Of a stretch of 64,000 nt of DNA, positions 8,436-18,900 are shown piece by piece. The position numbers were made by a program, and so were the translations under genes. The notes under the pieces were generated by a model. It did no database searches, was not told where the DNA came from, and saw only the letters and a list, made by a program, of their open reading frames with translations. The DNA comes from Bin5 sp965218625 (lineage in GTDB: Bacteria > Chloroflexota > Anaerolineae > Caldilineales > Caldilineaceae), in assembly GCA_965218625.1 (NCBI GenBank), contig CBDCLG010000020.1, positions 62,001 through 126,000 of the forward strand. Direction: 5' to 3'. Position 1 is the stretch's first letter. Every line of letters begins with the position of its first letter.

Positions 8436-9221
8436 TCACTCGGGCGCCGACCATCCGTCCAACGCGAGATCGGCCAGAAGCTCGTGCCGCGTCAGGTCGA
8501 TGCCCAGGGGAGATATGCTGACGTAACCGCCTTCGATCGCGCCAAAGTCGCTGCCCTCCTCGGCGATGCCGGTCGGGACCTCTCCACCGATCCAATAGTA
8601 GGGCTTGCCCCACGGGTCGTCGCGCGTGACGAGCACATCCCCGTAAATGCGCCGGCCCAGACAGGTGAGGCGGTGGCCCAGGATCTCTGTCGCCGGCCGC
8701 CGGGGAACATTCACGTTGAAAAGCGTCTGCGGCGGCAGCGGCCGTTCGAGCAGACCCGCTGCAAGCGTGCGAGCGCAGGCCGCCGCGTTCTGCCAGGCCT
8801 CGGCGTCCCCTATCGCGTAGCCGTCAACCGCGCCGGTGCTTAACGCCATCGATGGCACGCCCATCACCAGCGATTCCATCGCCGCCGCGACCGTCCCGCT
8901 GTAGAGAACGTCGCAGCCGAGGTTGAAATTGTCGTTAATCCCGCTGATAACAAGGTCGAACCTGCCGCCAACCGCACCGAGAATCGCCAGCGCCACGCAG
9001 TCGGAGGGCGCGCCGCTGCAGGCGTGGACCTTGCGCCCATCGGACCATTCGATCTGCGCCATTCGCAACGGCTTATGCAAGGTCTTGGGATGTCCGGCAG
9101 CGCTCCAATTCCGCTCTGGCGCCACGACCGTTACGTCGCCCAAGCCGTCCAGCGCGGCCGCCAGCACCCGAATGCTGTCAGCGTAAACCCCATCGTCATT
9201 GGTGACCAGAATCTTCGGCAT
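8436..9221 (-). CDS. surE: 5'/3'-nucleotidase SurE
   Basis: 261 residues, the usual length. It hydrolyses nucleoside monophosphates in a divalent-metal-dependent manner. The N-terminal ILVTNDDGV motif carries the metal-binding Asp pair, followed by VVAPERNWSAAGH, SGAPSDCV, and SGINDNFNLG with the Asn ligand. ATG 9221 gives the standard N-terminus MPKILVTNDDG; an in-frame start 18 bases upstream is less likely. It lies 56 bp downstream of the PBP gene on the same strand, and the pair may be transcribed together. Confidence 0.94.
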   Translation of the reverse strand: MPKILVTNDDGVYADSIRVLAAALDGLGDVTVVAPERNWSAAGHPKTLHKPLRMAQIEWSDGRKVHACSGAPSDCVALAILGAVGGRFDLVISGINDNFNLGCDVLYSGTVAAAMESLVMGVPSMALSTGAVDGYAIGDAEAWQNAAACARTLAAGLLERPLPPQTLFNVNVPRRPATEILGHRLTCLGRRIYGDVLVTRDDPWGKPYYWIGGEVPTGIAEEGSDFGAIEGGYVSISPLGIDLTRHELLADLALDGWSAPE

Positions 9222-9277
9222 CGACCCTTCGAACTCCACTGGCTAACTGCGCGACTGTGCCGCGCGCCGCACCCAAC

Positions 9278-12200
9278 CTACTCGTCGCGCGGTTGGCGAA
9301 CATAAACGCGAATCTCCTCGCTCTCCGTCTCGTTGCCAGCCCGATCATACGCTCGCACTTTGATCAGATGGCCTTCAAGATAGATGCCGCTGCCGGCGAG
9401 GATGGCGGCGAAACCGTCCTCGAATTCACGGATCCGGCCGGGCCGAATCTCCTCGTCATCCGAGCCGAATGCCGGCCAATTGCGGGTCTCATTCGGCACT
9501 TCGACCTGTTCCCACCGCATCTCAAGCTGCCAGCGCTCGTTGTAGGGCGCGACGGTGCGGGTGATAAAATAGGCGCCGTCGATCGCGAACTCCACCCGGT
9601 CCATCGCCCACTCGTCATTTACAATCGCGTTGATGTTGATCTGATCGTCCTCGTCCAATTCGTAGAGACTGTTCGGCTCCGGTTCGCTGACTTCCAGTGT
9701 CGGCGGCGTGTTGTCGATCGTAACCGGCGCGTCCCATACCCGCTGGTTGCCGTCATGGTAGCGGACGGTCAGCCGCAGCGTATACGGGCCTTCTTCGAGA
9801 CCCTCGGTGTTGAACAGTTCCAGCAGACCATTCTGGTGCTGAGCGCCGTGTTCGGGACCGATCTGCGTCCACTGGGTCGGGGCGGCGCCTGCACCGAATT
9901 CAACGCGATAGTTGGCAAAATTGCCGCCGCGCGCATTGCCCAATATCTCGACCTGTCCACCGATGTAGCCGCCCGGCGGCGGGAATGTGATGGCAACGTC
10001 AGGATCAAAGTCGATGAACTCCTCCGGACTTTGTCCCTGCGGCGGCTGCTCTATCCCGCTTCCCTTGACCCAATCCTCAGCCTCGGGCGGCAGTATCAGA
10101 AAGACCTGCGTCTCCCGTTCCTCCTCGGGCGTAGAGGTCCTGGCCAGCAGTCCGTTACGCCTGTCGATCTCAAAGGGCTGCCACAGATTGTCCGCTACCT
10201 TCGGCTCGGTGCCGGCAATGAACAGTTCCTGGCGTTGGCGCTGGCAATCATCTGAGGGCAAGAGACCGCTTGGCTGGCAAATCGTCTCAGTGACAACATT
10301 GGGTGGCCGCTGGTACCAGCGGGCAGGTTGATCCAGATGATAGCGCTGCATGACGCTCTTCCAGATCGGCGCGGCGCCCGACGCGCCGGTAACATTGTTC
10401 ATCGACTCATTGTCTGTGTTCCCGATCCAGACGCCCACCGTCAACTGGGGCGTGAATCCGACGGTCCAGGCATCTTTCCAGCCGTTAGTCGTCCCGGTCT
10501 TCGCGCCTACCCTGCGGTCCGGCAGCACGAGATTGTTGTTGATGCCGAACATAGGGGCACGCGAGACATTGTCGCTCATAATATCGGCCAGCACATATTG
10601 CGCGTCGGCGCTGATAATGCGCTCCACCTCCGGCCTCTCATACTTTGCCAGCACTTCGCCGGCCGTGTTGCGCACCTGCAGAATGGCGACCGGATCCAAG
10701 TTGCGGAAACCGCTGCGCCGGGACTCCGGCGGGACTGGCAGTCCGGCCATCACGCCACCGTTTGCAACAACGCTGTAGGCGTAGGTGTGGTCCAGCAAGG
10801 TGACCTCGCCTCCCCCAAGCACCAGATTCAGACCGTAGTAGCTCAGGCCCCGGTCGAGGCCGTTGATGCCCATGCGGTGGGCGGTGCGCAAGGCGCTGGC
10901 AACGCCGACCTGGTCCATGACTCGAATGGCCGGAATGTTGAGCGACTGGGATAGCGCTTCGCGCAGCGAGACAGGCCCGTGATAGAGGCGGTCGTAGTTT
11001 TCGGGCACATACACCGAGCGGTCGTCCTGGATAAAGGGCGTACGGACGTCGAGAATCATCGAGGCGGGGGTCATCCCCTGCAACAGACCGGTGAGATAAA
11101 CGTATGGCTTGAAACTGGAACCGGGCTGCCGCTCCGAAATCGCAACGTTGACCTGGCCGTCGATCTCCTCGTTGTTGTAATCGAGCGACCCGACCATGGC
11201 GAGGATCTCGCCCGTATCCGGCCTGAGAACCACAACCGAGGCATTATTCACATTGCGATTCTGCTCGTTCAGGCGGGCGATTTGCGCGCGCGCGACTTGC
11301 TCCGCGTATCTCTGCAACTCGACGTCGAGCGTCGTGTAGACGGTCAGGCCCTCCTTCCAGATACGGAAAGGGTCGTCAACGGTATTGAATTCATCTTTTA
11401 TGCGGTCAAGGGCGTAGAGGGCGAAGTGGGGCGCAGTATCGATCTCGAAACGCTCAGCAGCCGAGCCGCGCAGGGCCAACGTCTCGGCAAAGGCGGCGTC
11501 GGCCTCTGCCGGCGTGATATAGCCGGCGTCAACCATCACCTGCAGGGTGATGCCCTGGCGGATCTTGGCGTCTTCCGGGTTGTCGAACGGATTGAGGGCC
11601 GGAAACTGCGGAATCGGCGCCAGCATAGCGGCTTCGGCGACGCTCAAGTCGGCAGCGCCCTTATCGAAGTAGACCCGGCTGGCCGCCTCGATCCCGTAAG
11701 CCAGATTGCCGTAAAAGTTGTAGTTAAGATACCACTCAAGTATCGTCTCTTTATCATATCGGCGCGTCACCTCCATGGCGAGAATGAGTTCCTTGAGCTT
11801 GCGGGCGTAAGACTGCTGCGCCCGCTCCTCGAGCGGTATCACCACGTTTTTTATCAGCTGCTGGGTGATCGATGAGCCGCCCTGTACGCCGCCGCCCTGA
11901 AGATTGGAAACAAAAGCCCGGACCAGACCGCGTACGTTGATGCCGGGGTTCTCCCAGTAATTGTGATCCTCAAGCGCGACCGCAGCTTCGATGACCGCGG
12001 GCGCCATCTCCTGTAAGGGCATGTAGGTACGATCGCCGCGGAAGGGACGGGGGTCGACGCTCTCGTACAGCAGATGCTTGCCGGTGCGGTCATAGAAACG
12101 GATCGTCTCAAACTTCTCCTGCTGCAGCTCGATCACACCGGCGTCAGGAAGCTGAGAAGCGTAAAAGGTGTAGATTCCGAACACGCTCGCCACGGCCACG

Positions 12201-12379
12201 CCGACCGCGCCGCCGACGAGCAGAAAGAGGGCGATCAATAGCGCCGCCGTTCCCTGTATGAACCAGAACCAGGGGCGTGAACGGCCTGCCCTGGCCCGTT
12301 CTCGTCGCCGCCGCTCCATGCGGATGCGAGCCGACCTGCTCGCGCTCAATCTTGGCGCACCGCGACCTATCTGCGCCAT
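9278..12379 (-). CDS. Class A penicillin-binding protein (bifunctional glycosyltransferase/transpeptidase) with C-terminal Ig-like region
   Basis: 1033-residue peptidoglycan polymerase and crosslinker, anchored by one helix at about residues 38-70. The GT51 domain has AVALEDHNYWENPG (catalytic Glu about 137) and GGSSITQQLIKN. The transpeptidase has PGSSFKPY (Ser about 421, Lys about 424), SQSLNIP (SxN) and GAKTGTT (KTG near 627). Beyond about residue 790 it carries an extra extracellular part with PPGGYIGGQVEILGNA, VTIDNTPPTLEV and a closing VRAYDRAGNE, which read as two Ig-like beta-sandwiches. That makes it longer than typical PBP1A. ATG 12379 is preceded by GAGGGAG. Confidence 0.94.
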   Translation of the reverse strand: MAQIGRGAPRLSASRSARIRMERRRRERARAGRSRPWFWFIQGTAALLIALFLLVGGAVGVAVASVFGIYTFYASQLPDAGVIELQQEKFETIRFYDRTGKHLLYESVDPRPFRGDRTYMPLQEMAPAVIEAAVALEDHNYWENPGINVRGLVRAFVSNLQGGGVQGGSSITQQLIKNVVIPLEERAQQSYARKLKELILAMEVTRRYDKETILEWYLNYNFYGNLAYGIEAASRVYFDKGAADLSVAEAAMLAPIPQFPALNPFDNPEDAKIRQGITLQVMVDAGYITPAEADAAFAETLALRGSAAERFEIDTAPHFALYALDRIKDEFNTVDDPFRIWKEGLTVYTTLDVELQRYAEQVARAQIARLNEQNRNVNNASVVVLRPDTGEILAMVGSLDYNNEEIDGQVNVAISERQPGSSFKPYVYLTGLLQGMTPASMILDVRTPFIQDDRSVYVPENYDRLYHGPVSLREALSQSLNIPAIRVMDQVGVASALRTAHRMGINGLDRGLSYYGLNLVLGGGEVTLLDHTYAYSVVANGGVMAGLPVPPESRRSGFRNLDPVAILQVRNTAGEVLAKYERPEVERIISADAQYVLADIMSDNVSRAPMFGINNNLVLPDRRVGAKTGTTNGWKDAWTVGFTPQLTVGVWIGNTDNESMNNVTGASGAAPIWKSVMQRYHLDQPARWYQRPPNVVTETICQPSGLLPSDDCQRQRQELFIAGTEPKVADNLWQPFEIDRRNGLLARTSTPEEERETQVFLILPPEAEDWVKGSGIEQPPQGQSPEEFIDFDPDVAITFPPPGGYIGGQVEILGNARGGNFANYRVEFGAGAAPTQWTQIGPEHGAQHQNGLLELFNTEGLEEGPYTLRLTVRYHDGNQRVWDAPVTIDNTPPTLEVSEPEPNSLYELDEDDQININAIVNDEWAMDRVEFAIDGAYFITRTVAPYNERWQLEMRWEQVEVPNETRNWPAFGSDDEEIRPGRIREFEDGFAAILAGSGIYLEGHLIKVRAYDRAGNETESEEIRVYVRQPRDE

Positions 12380-12511
12380 CTCAGCGCTCCCTCGCCGCCG
12401 TCTGCCGGCTGCCCGCCGTTATGGTGCCTCACGTTACTGTTGTCCACTCCTGTAAACAGCCTCTCTTAGTCCCTGAACGAGACGTCTCTTCAGCCCTGTT
12501 CTGCTGCCAGA

Positions 12512-12540
12512 ATTCTAGCATTTGCCCAATACCGACCCAA
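12512..12540 (-). promoter_or_regulatory. Candidate promoter upstream of the PBP gene
   Basis: On the minus strand TAGAAT (12512-12517) lies 17 bp downstream of TTGGGT (12535-12540). The -10 match is good, the -35 weak. It would give a leader of about 125 nt. Confidence 0.33.
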
Positions 12541-12541
12541 A

Positions 12542-13297
12542 TCAGCGCGCCTGCGCCGCTTCGACTTTCTCCAACACGAGAAAATGGCTGATCCCGAAAA
12601 CGGTCATCGGCGACTGCTCCAGGCTGTAGGTGAGCAGACGCAGCGCCTGCGCGAAGAACGGTTTGCGCGCAGAAATTCCGTCATAACCGGGATAGATCTG
12701 CGTGTGCCGGCGCACCAGGACCGGCAATCCGACAAAGAGGTCCAGCAGGTCGAAAGTGGAATAGACGCGCACATGCGGGGCGAGCCGGTTGCGCAGGAGG
12801 TCCGGAAGATAGTTGATCAATGGCGCGTTGCCAAAGTAGTAGTCGCCTCGCCAGTAATGTCCGTGCGTCTCGAACGGATAGAGCCGGTTGGGCGCGAAGA
12901 TGATGGCGCGGCCGCCCACACGCAAGGTGCGCACCATCTCGGCTGCGGCCCGCCTGTCGTCCTGCACGTGCTCCAGCACCTCGTGAGACAGAACAAGATC
13001 GAAGCAGCCGTCAACATAGGGGAGCTGCTCGCCCCGGCTCAAATTCAGGGGAGCGCACGGCGCGTTTGCGACCGCTGCCCGCAGGTGATCCCCTTCAATA
13101 TCGATTCCATGTACCTCCGACACCGATTCCTGCAGCGCCCGCAAATAGATGCCCACGCCGCATCCGTCGACCAGGGCGCGCTGAAGCCGCGCAGGCGCCC
13201 ACTCGAGGACCATCTGCAGTCGGCGTTCCTGTCCGGCCCGCCAGACATAGGAGGGATTGCCGCGCCGCGCCGTCCGCGCGGCGTCATTGCCGTTCAT
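12542..13297 (-). CDS. Class I SAM-dependent methyltransferase
   Basis: 251 residues. Motif I is ALVDGCGVGIYLRAL near residue 43, followed by the acidic HGIDIEGDHL and the post-motif FDLVLSHEVLEHVQD, which is typical of the Methyltransf_11 group. Substrate unknown; the C-terminal half with YFGNAPLINYLPD resembles methyltransferases acting on lipid- or glycan-linked compounds. Its ATG overlaps the ubiE stop by four bases (ATGA), so translation is probably coupled and the gene belongs to the ATPase-ubiE operon. Confidence 0.85.
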   Translation of the reverse strand: MNGNDAARTARRGNPSYVWRAGQERRLQMVLEWAPARLQRALVDGCGVGIYLRALQESVSEVHGIDIEGDHLRAAVANAPCAPLNLSRGEQLPYVDGCFDLVLSHEVLEHVQDDRRAAAEMVRTLRVGGRAIIFAPNRLYPFETHGHYWRGDYYFGNAPLINYLPDLLRNRLAPHVRVYSTFDLLDLFVGLPVLVRRHTQIYPGYDGISARKPFFAQALRLLTYSLEQSPMTVFGISHFLVLEKVEAAQAR

Positions 13298-14061
13298 ACG
13301 ATCCCCACATAGATTGCGACAGTTCCAAACATTCTGGGCAGATAGGAGACATGACGAAAACCTGCCTGGGCCATGCGACGTCCCATCTCCCGCGGCGGCA
13401 AAAAGGCGGCCGTGCTGGCGGGCAGATAGTGGTAGGGGGCCGAACTAAGGGAGCGGGTGGCGGCCCTGCCGCCGGATGCCACCAGCTGGCCCAACACGGG
13501 TATCACCCTGAACATGTAGAAGCGCAGCAGCGGCGTCAATGCACTCTGTGGCGGCGGAGAAGTCTCGAGACAGACGATTCGCCCTCCCTGTTTCGTCACG
13601 CGCCGCTGCTCGGCCAGGCAAATGTCGACGTCGGTCACGTTCCGCAGCAGAAAGCCGCTCGCAACCGCATCAAAATAGTCGTCTGCAAACGGCAGCTGCA
13701 TCCCGTCCCCCTGCACGAATTCGACCCCGCCGGCCGTCTCCCAGCGGGCGCGCCAAGAGGCCCTCTCGCTCTTTTTGCGGCCGACGGCCATCATCTCATA
13801 GGTGAAATCGCAGCCGATAACCTCTGCATCGGGATGAGTGCGTCCGGCCTCGAAGGCGATGTCGCCCGTACCCGTTCCCACATCGAGAAAACGTCCCTCT
13901 AGCGGCAGCTGGCACAATTCGATGACTTTGCGGCGCCAGGCGGCGTCCTGCCCGGCCGTGATCAGGCGGTTCGCCAGGTCGTATTGGTCCGCGATCTGCG
14001 CGAACATCCGGTTGACGAAAGCAGCCTTTTCGCCTGCAGATGGAAGTGTGGAGCTGCTCAT
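13294..14061 (-). CDS. ubiE: Demethylmenaquinone/ubiquinone methyltransferase (UbiE/MenG family)
   Basis: 255 residues. Last-step C-methylation of demethylmenaquinone in the respiratory quinone pathway. FDSVA-like region FAQIADQYDLANRLIT at the N-terminus, motif I RFLDVGTGTGDIAFEAG near residue 60, and FLLRNVTDVD and the late YHYLPASTAAF region match the family. ATG 14061 follows GCGGGGGAA; a TTG at 14076, overlapping the upstream stop, is an alternative. It implies menaquinone-based respiration. Note that it is translated in a chain with an ATPase and another methyltransferase. Confidence 0.88.
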   Translation of the reverse strand: MSSSTLPSAGEKAAFVNRMFAQIADQYDLANRLITAGQDAAWRRKVIELCQLPLEGRFLDVGTGTGDIAFEAGRTHPDAEVIGCDFTYEMMAVGRKKSERASWRARWETAGGVEFVQGDGMQLPFADDYFDAVASGFLLRNVTDVDICLAEQRRVTKQGGRIVCLETSPPPQSALTPLLRFYMFRVIPVLGQLVASGGRAATRSLSSAPYHYLPASTAAFLPPREMGRRMAQAGFRHVSYLPRMFGTVAIYVGIV

Positions 14062-14072
14062 CGTTCCCCCGC

Positions 14073-15458
14073 TCAATCGGCCAGGTTGCGCAGCTGCGCG
14101 CCGGCCTGCTCCAGCTCGCCGCGCAGTTGCTGAATTTCTTGCTCGAGTTCAGGCGGCGGCTCTTGTCCATAGCTGTTGTGGGCCGCCAGGAGCGAATCGA
14201 GACGCCTGCGAAGCTCCGAAATCTCATGCTGGAGATAGTCCAGTTCCACCTTACGGCCCATTTCAAGCAGAGACTCGACGCCGTAGTCGCTCACATCCGA
14301 ATAGAGAGTCTGGGCTAGATCCTGGTAGTTTTCCAGCATCCAGCGGCGCAGAAACTCGTTGCCCACGGTCCAGCACCCGAACTGTCCGTCGGGCATCGAG
14401 TCAGCGCGGTTCATTTCGGCATAGCCATCATCGTCACCTGCGGCCGCGGCAGACTGAGCGTCGGGCCGGCCGTATACGCGCTGCAAGTAGCCGAGATTGT
14501 TCATGCCGTGAACGTACATGGATATCTGTTCGAGCGATTCGTTGTCAATCTTCGACAGCAGCTCCTCCTCATCGATGATGCCCTGCCGGGCAACGGTCAA
14601 CAGGATCTGGCGTTCGGTGGGAGCGAGGCATTTAAAGTCGACTTCAAAGAAGCCGGAGAGAAGATGGTCGGCGTGCAGGTCTTCCTCGCCAATGGCGCGC
14701 AATGTTCCCACGCCGTTCCTTTCTTCGAAGAGGCGGTAACATAGCGTCTGAATCAGATAGGGATGGCGATGGCTGTGGCGCAAGACCTCCTCAATCCGCT
14801 CCCGTTCGACCCTGAGTGGGGTGTTGCTCTGCTCCTGCAGTACGAGACCGGCGCTCGCCTCCGGCTCGAGGCTCCAGAGATTTACAAGACTGAAGCCGAA
14901 AAGAAACGGACTTGTCAGCCAGTTGCGGGTCAGGTCGTTCAGCTGCATCAGGAGCTTGGTCGAAGTCATGATGGTGCGCATGCCGCCGCTCTGAAACGCT
15001 TTGCGCAGCCGCGCCAACGCCTGGTAATCGTTCCTGGCGAGGCTTATCCATGCCTCGGCCTCGTCGATGAGTAACAGGAGCTGCTTACCATGCTGACGGA
15101 GGCCGCGCTGCAGCGCCCGCAGAATGTCGATTGCATCGCGCCGATAGAGCGCGCTCACGTCTACTCCGTAGGCCTGAAATCGCGACGTCTCGTCTTCGAC
15201 GGCCAGGAATAGCTCGTAGTCGAAGTCCTCTTTGGATTCACTGCCCTGCAGGTCCCAGAACAAGGGAACGAACCTGGACTCGTGCTCTGTCGTAAGCAGC
15301 CATTCCAGTTGGCGCAGCAGCGAGGTTTTGCCCATGCGGCGCGTGCCGACAACCCAGATCGCGGGGTCGTCGGCGTGGACCAGGTATTCGAGAAGCTGCT
15401 CACGCCCATAGTGATCGGCGCCCCGCAGCCAGCGTCCTACGTTGTAAGGGTTTCGCAT
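14073..15458 (-). CDS. STAND/archaeal-type P-loop ATPase with C-terminal coiled coil
   Basis: 461 residues. Walker A is VVGTRRMGKTSLLRQ near residue 40 and Walker B is LLLLIDEAEAW near 130, within an AAA-like fold of the ATPase_2/STAND type. A winged-helix-like stretch follows (LAPTERQILLTVARQGIIDE), then a heptad-rich tail (residues about 405-460). No membrane helix, so cytoplasmic. The NTPase core is clearly paralogous to that of the propeller protein at 15970-19281 (shared FVPL..DL.G after Walker A). First gene of an operon with ubiE and a methyltransferase (four-base overlaps). Partner and signal unknown. Confidence 0.83.
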   Translation of the reverse strand: MRNPYNVGRWLRGADHYGREQLLEYLVHADDPAIWVVGTRRMGKTSLLRQLEWLLTTEHESRFVPLFWDLQGSESKEDFDYELFLAVEDETSRFQAYGVDVSALYRRDAIDILRALQRGLRQHGKQLLLLIDEAEAWISLARNDYQALARLRKAFQSGGMRTIMTSTKLLMQLNDLTRNWLTSPFLFGFSLVNLWSLEPEASAGLVLQEQSNTPLRVERERIEEVLRHSHRHPYLIQTLCYRLFEERNGVGTLRAIGEEDLHADHLLSGFFEVDFKCLAPTERQILLTVARQGIIDEEELLSKIDNESLEQISMYVHGMNNLGYLQRVYGRPDAQSAAAAGDDDGYAEMNRADSMPDGQFGCWTVGNEFLRRWMLENYQDLAQTLYSDVSDYGVESLLEMGRKVELDYLQHEISELRRRLDSLLAAHNSYGQEPPPELEQEIQQLRGELEQAGAQLRNLAD

Positions 15459-15969
15459 GTCGCTCGGTCAACTCCTGGACTGTTTCCTTGTGAAACCGAG
15501 AATCTCGATCTCTCTGACCTCTCAGATCTATATCGGTTCGTCCGGCTGTTGGTCCCAAAGTATGGTTGTTTGTGAACCTGACGTTGGGGCGTCCGGGTCC
15601 TTTGTCACTTGTGACCGAGGTCCCCTCGTTGTGGCGAGTTATGGCGACCAAAGTCAACTCATGTGGACCAATGTCGGCCAATGTAGGCCAATGTCGACGG
15701 TTTTCACTTTTTTGCGGAGGGATTGTCCGCTGCCGGGATTGGCCGAAATGGGCGCGATCCTGGCCGGATCGCTCGGTTGGATTGGCGTGACGATAACAGA
15801 GTCGCACGGTTTCCGGGCTCTTGCTCTTTTGAGCGAAAGGGGCCGGTTCGGCTGGGCAGTATTACATGATGTCAACAGCGTAGCATGGTCGGGGCGCTTT
15901 TGCACTGCATTACACTTTTTTTGGTCTTTTTTCGTCACCTTTGGTTATCAGCCGGTGGTAGGCCTTTTG
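15459..15969. other. Non-coding gap of 511 bp between the two ATPase genes
   Basis: No convincing gene on either strand; the reading frames here lack recognisable composition or start signals. It holds three tandem decamers (see 15668-15697) and a T-rich stretch at about 15908-15930. It must contain the promoter of the 14073-15458 operon, but I could not choose a clear one. Confidence 0.6.
15668..15697. repeat. Three tandem 10-bp direct repeats (CCAATGTNGG type)
   Basis: CCAATGTCGG, CCAATGTAGG and CCAATGTCGA follow one another with no spacer, so identical faces recur every helical turn. They lie about 210-240 bp upstream of the ATPase start at 15458 and could be a regulator-binding array. 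Seen directly; function inferred. Confidence 0.6.
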
Positions 15970-18900
15970 TCAGTCGCCATCGGCATCAGCTGCCGGCGCT
16001 GGCGGGTTGCTGCCATTCAGACCAACATTGATGCTGTCACCCATCTGCTGGATGCGCTCGTGGGCATTGACGGCATCTTCCATTGTAATCGTGCGCCGCC
16101 CGCCGGCAAGCATGCGCCCGACCGCCTCCAGGCCGTACTGCTGTATACGATGCGGGCGCCCGGCGGCGTTCTCGATGATGAACTCGATGACCGGGGGTTC
16201 AAATCGGTAGAAGCCCCGCACCGATTCGGTGAGCAGCTCAATCCCCTGCTCGCGGGTAAACGGCTTAAGTTCAATCTCGTTAAAGAGATTGAACCAAGGG
16301 CTTTCGATACGACCCCAATCCTTGCTGATGCGGATGCCGGCGATGACCGCCCCCATCGTCGCGGCAAAGTCGCGCATGAAAATACGGCGCAAGCGCTGCT
16401 GAATCAGCCGGTCATAGGCGTTGAAAACGTCCATCTCGTCCATCAGAAGGATGAGGCGCAGGTGCTTGCCCGGATGTGTCTCCTCACCGTATGTCCCCAA
16501 AGCCTTGATCAGATCGCGCAGGTCCCTGATAAACTCCCTGTCGGTGTAGTGCGCGTATTCGGGTCGATAGTAGCGCAGGCCGTGCAAGGCCGCTTGCGTG
16601 TCCGGTGTAAGGCCGGAGAGATTGGAGGCCGTATGCAGAATCTCCTCCATCAGGAAGTGGAAAAAGGCATCCTCTTCAGTTCCCTCCAGGTCCACGTAAA
16701 GGGGCACAAACCAATACTCCTCGTCCTCCAGGCCCCAGAGATGGTTGTTCAACTGGTAAAGCAGTGTGGTCTTGCCGATGCGGCGTTCGCCGTGAATCAT
16801 TATGCTATTGTTGTGCAGCGTGTCGACGATCTTTTGCAGCAGATCCCTGCGGCCGAAAAACATCTCTTCGCGCCGCACCGGCTCGCCGCTGATGAAGGGA
16901 TTGAACGAACGCACGACCGCATCCTGCGTTCGGCGCCGGTTTTGCACGATCTCGCTCCCCATGTAGCCGAAGCCAATCACCGCCAGCGCGCCGGTGACGA
17001 CCAGGGTGACGAGATAGTCGATGCGGATTTGCCCGATGAACGGCAACCGCACCTGCGCGGGCAGAACTTCGGTCGCGAACGTGACACTGCTGACAGGAGA
17101 GTAGTTGAAGGCGAAGTCCCGCACCTGGAACTCGACCGTGTAATCGCCTTTTTGGCTAAAGTCGGATAGCTCAAGGAAGGGGCGGTCCAGCACCTGCCAT
17201 CGACCGAACTGCCCCGGCGCGGAGAGCCGGTAGAGAATCACGAGCTCCGCTTGTGGTGTGTAGAGATCACCCGCCTCATAGCCAATAATGATCTTGCCGT
17301 CCCTCTCCACCTCCCATCCGTTGGCCGAAATCTGCTCGGCCGCGCCCGAGATACCGCCGATAGTGATCCATGGTGGATTCCCATCCGGGCGATAGAAGGT
17401 CAACCCTTCGCCGGTGCCGAACCAGTAGATGCCCTCCTCCGTCCGAATTATCGAGTAGATCGACGTGGCCGGAAGGACCGATTCAACATTGAGCGTCTCC
17501 CAGGTACGCCCGTCAAATCGGGTAACCCCGCCCTCGCCGCCAATCCACAGCGACGCGTCGACAGGGTCCACGTAGAGATCGTAAAACAGTTTGCTTGGCA
17601 GGCGCGCCGTCGCGGTCATGTCGTGCCACGTTCCTCCGTCAAAGTATCGCAGGCCTTGCTCGTTAATTCCGACCCACATCGCACCGGGAACCTTCGGGTC
17701 TGGCGCCAGGGCCGCCACGCTGTCGCCCGGAAAGGCAGGACCGCCCTCTGTATCGCGGCCGTAGTGGGTCCAGCCGCCATTGCCGCTTTCGACGTAGATG
17801 CCGCCGCCTTCCGTGGCCACCCAAAGACGCTGGCCTGAGTCCAGCGCCAGGTCCTGCACATATTGTTGCGCCAACAGCTCCTCGGCCCACAACGCGCCGG
17901 TCGCCGCATCGTAGCGCGCCAGCCCGTTGCCGGTCCCAATCCAGACCAGCCCCTGCCGCGCCAGCACGACCGTAACGTGCGACGACGGCAGTCTATGCGC
18001 GGCAACAGGTTGCGACCATGCCTTCGCACCCGGTTTCAGCAAGGCGAGCCCCTGCCAGGTACCGGCCCAGATGCCGCCGTCAGCGTCGGCCGCGAGGTCG
18101 GTTATGTAGGGACTGGGCAGCCCGTCATCCTGGCTATAGACGACCTCCTGCCGCTCAAGTACAGTGCCCGCAACTTTCAAACGAATGCCGCCCCCCCTGG
18201 TTCCAATCCAGAGATTGCCCTCATGATCCGCCAGCATCGCCTGAATCTCATTGATGGGGCCCCCGGCCGGCGCGCGCAACTCCCTCCCCCACATCTTGCG
18301 GTCCGAGCGGAAGACGCCGGAGACGGTCCCCATCCAAAGCGTGCCGGCAGCGTCAATTGCCAGTGAGTGGATGAAAGAGGTTTCGCCGTGATTGATCGAC
18401 TGCGGATTCAGATCGTACCGCGGCGTCAGAGTGCCGTTAACCGTACGCGCGATAAGACGGAAGAAGCCGCTGCCTTCGGTGCTGCCCCAAATGCTGCCGG
18501 AACCAGTTCCCGTCAAAGATGTGATCCGCACGCGCGCGCGCGCATGCAGAGGCGCCGTATCGACCTGCTGCCAGGCGCCGGTCGCGGGGTGCCGCCAAGC
18601 GATGTTGCCGTCCGCGGCAGCCCACACCGGGCCGTCGGCGGCGGCCCACAGAGCGGTTACCTCGCCAGCGGGCATACCATCCGCCTCGTCGATCGCGCGC
18701 CAGCGGCCGCTTTGCCGCAGCCAGAGCCCATTCGAGGCGCCGACCCAGATACTGTTGCCGTCCTCAGAGCTCTCGATCACATTCACAAAAGCGTCGTCGA
18801 ATCCTGCCACCGATGCGGGCAAACCGCTGCCCCAGAGGTACAGCCCGGATGTCGTGCCGATCCAGAGATTGCCCTGGGCGTAATGCAGCGCCTGCACGGG

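Noticed and set aside
15457..17169. Very long plus-strand open frame (570 codons)
   Set aside because: It is antisense to the sensor-ATPase gene, has no domain-like pattern and begins in the non-coding gap.
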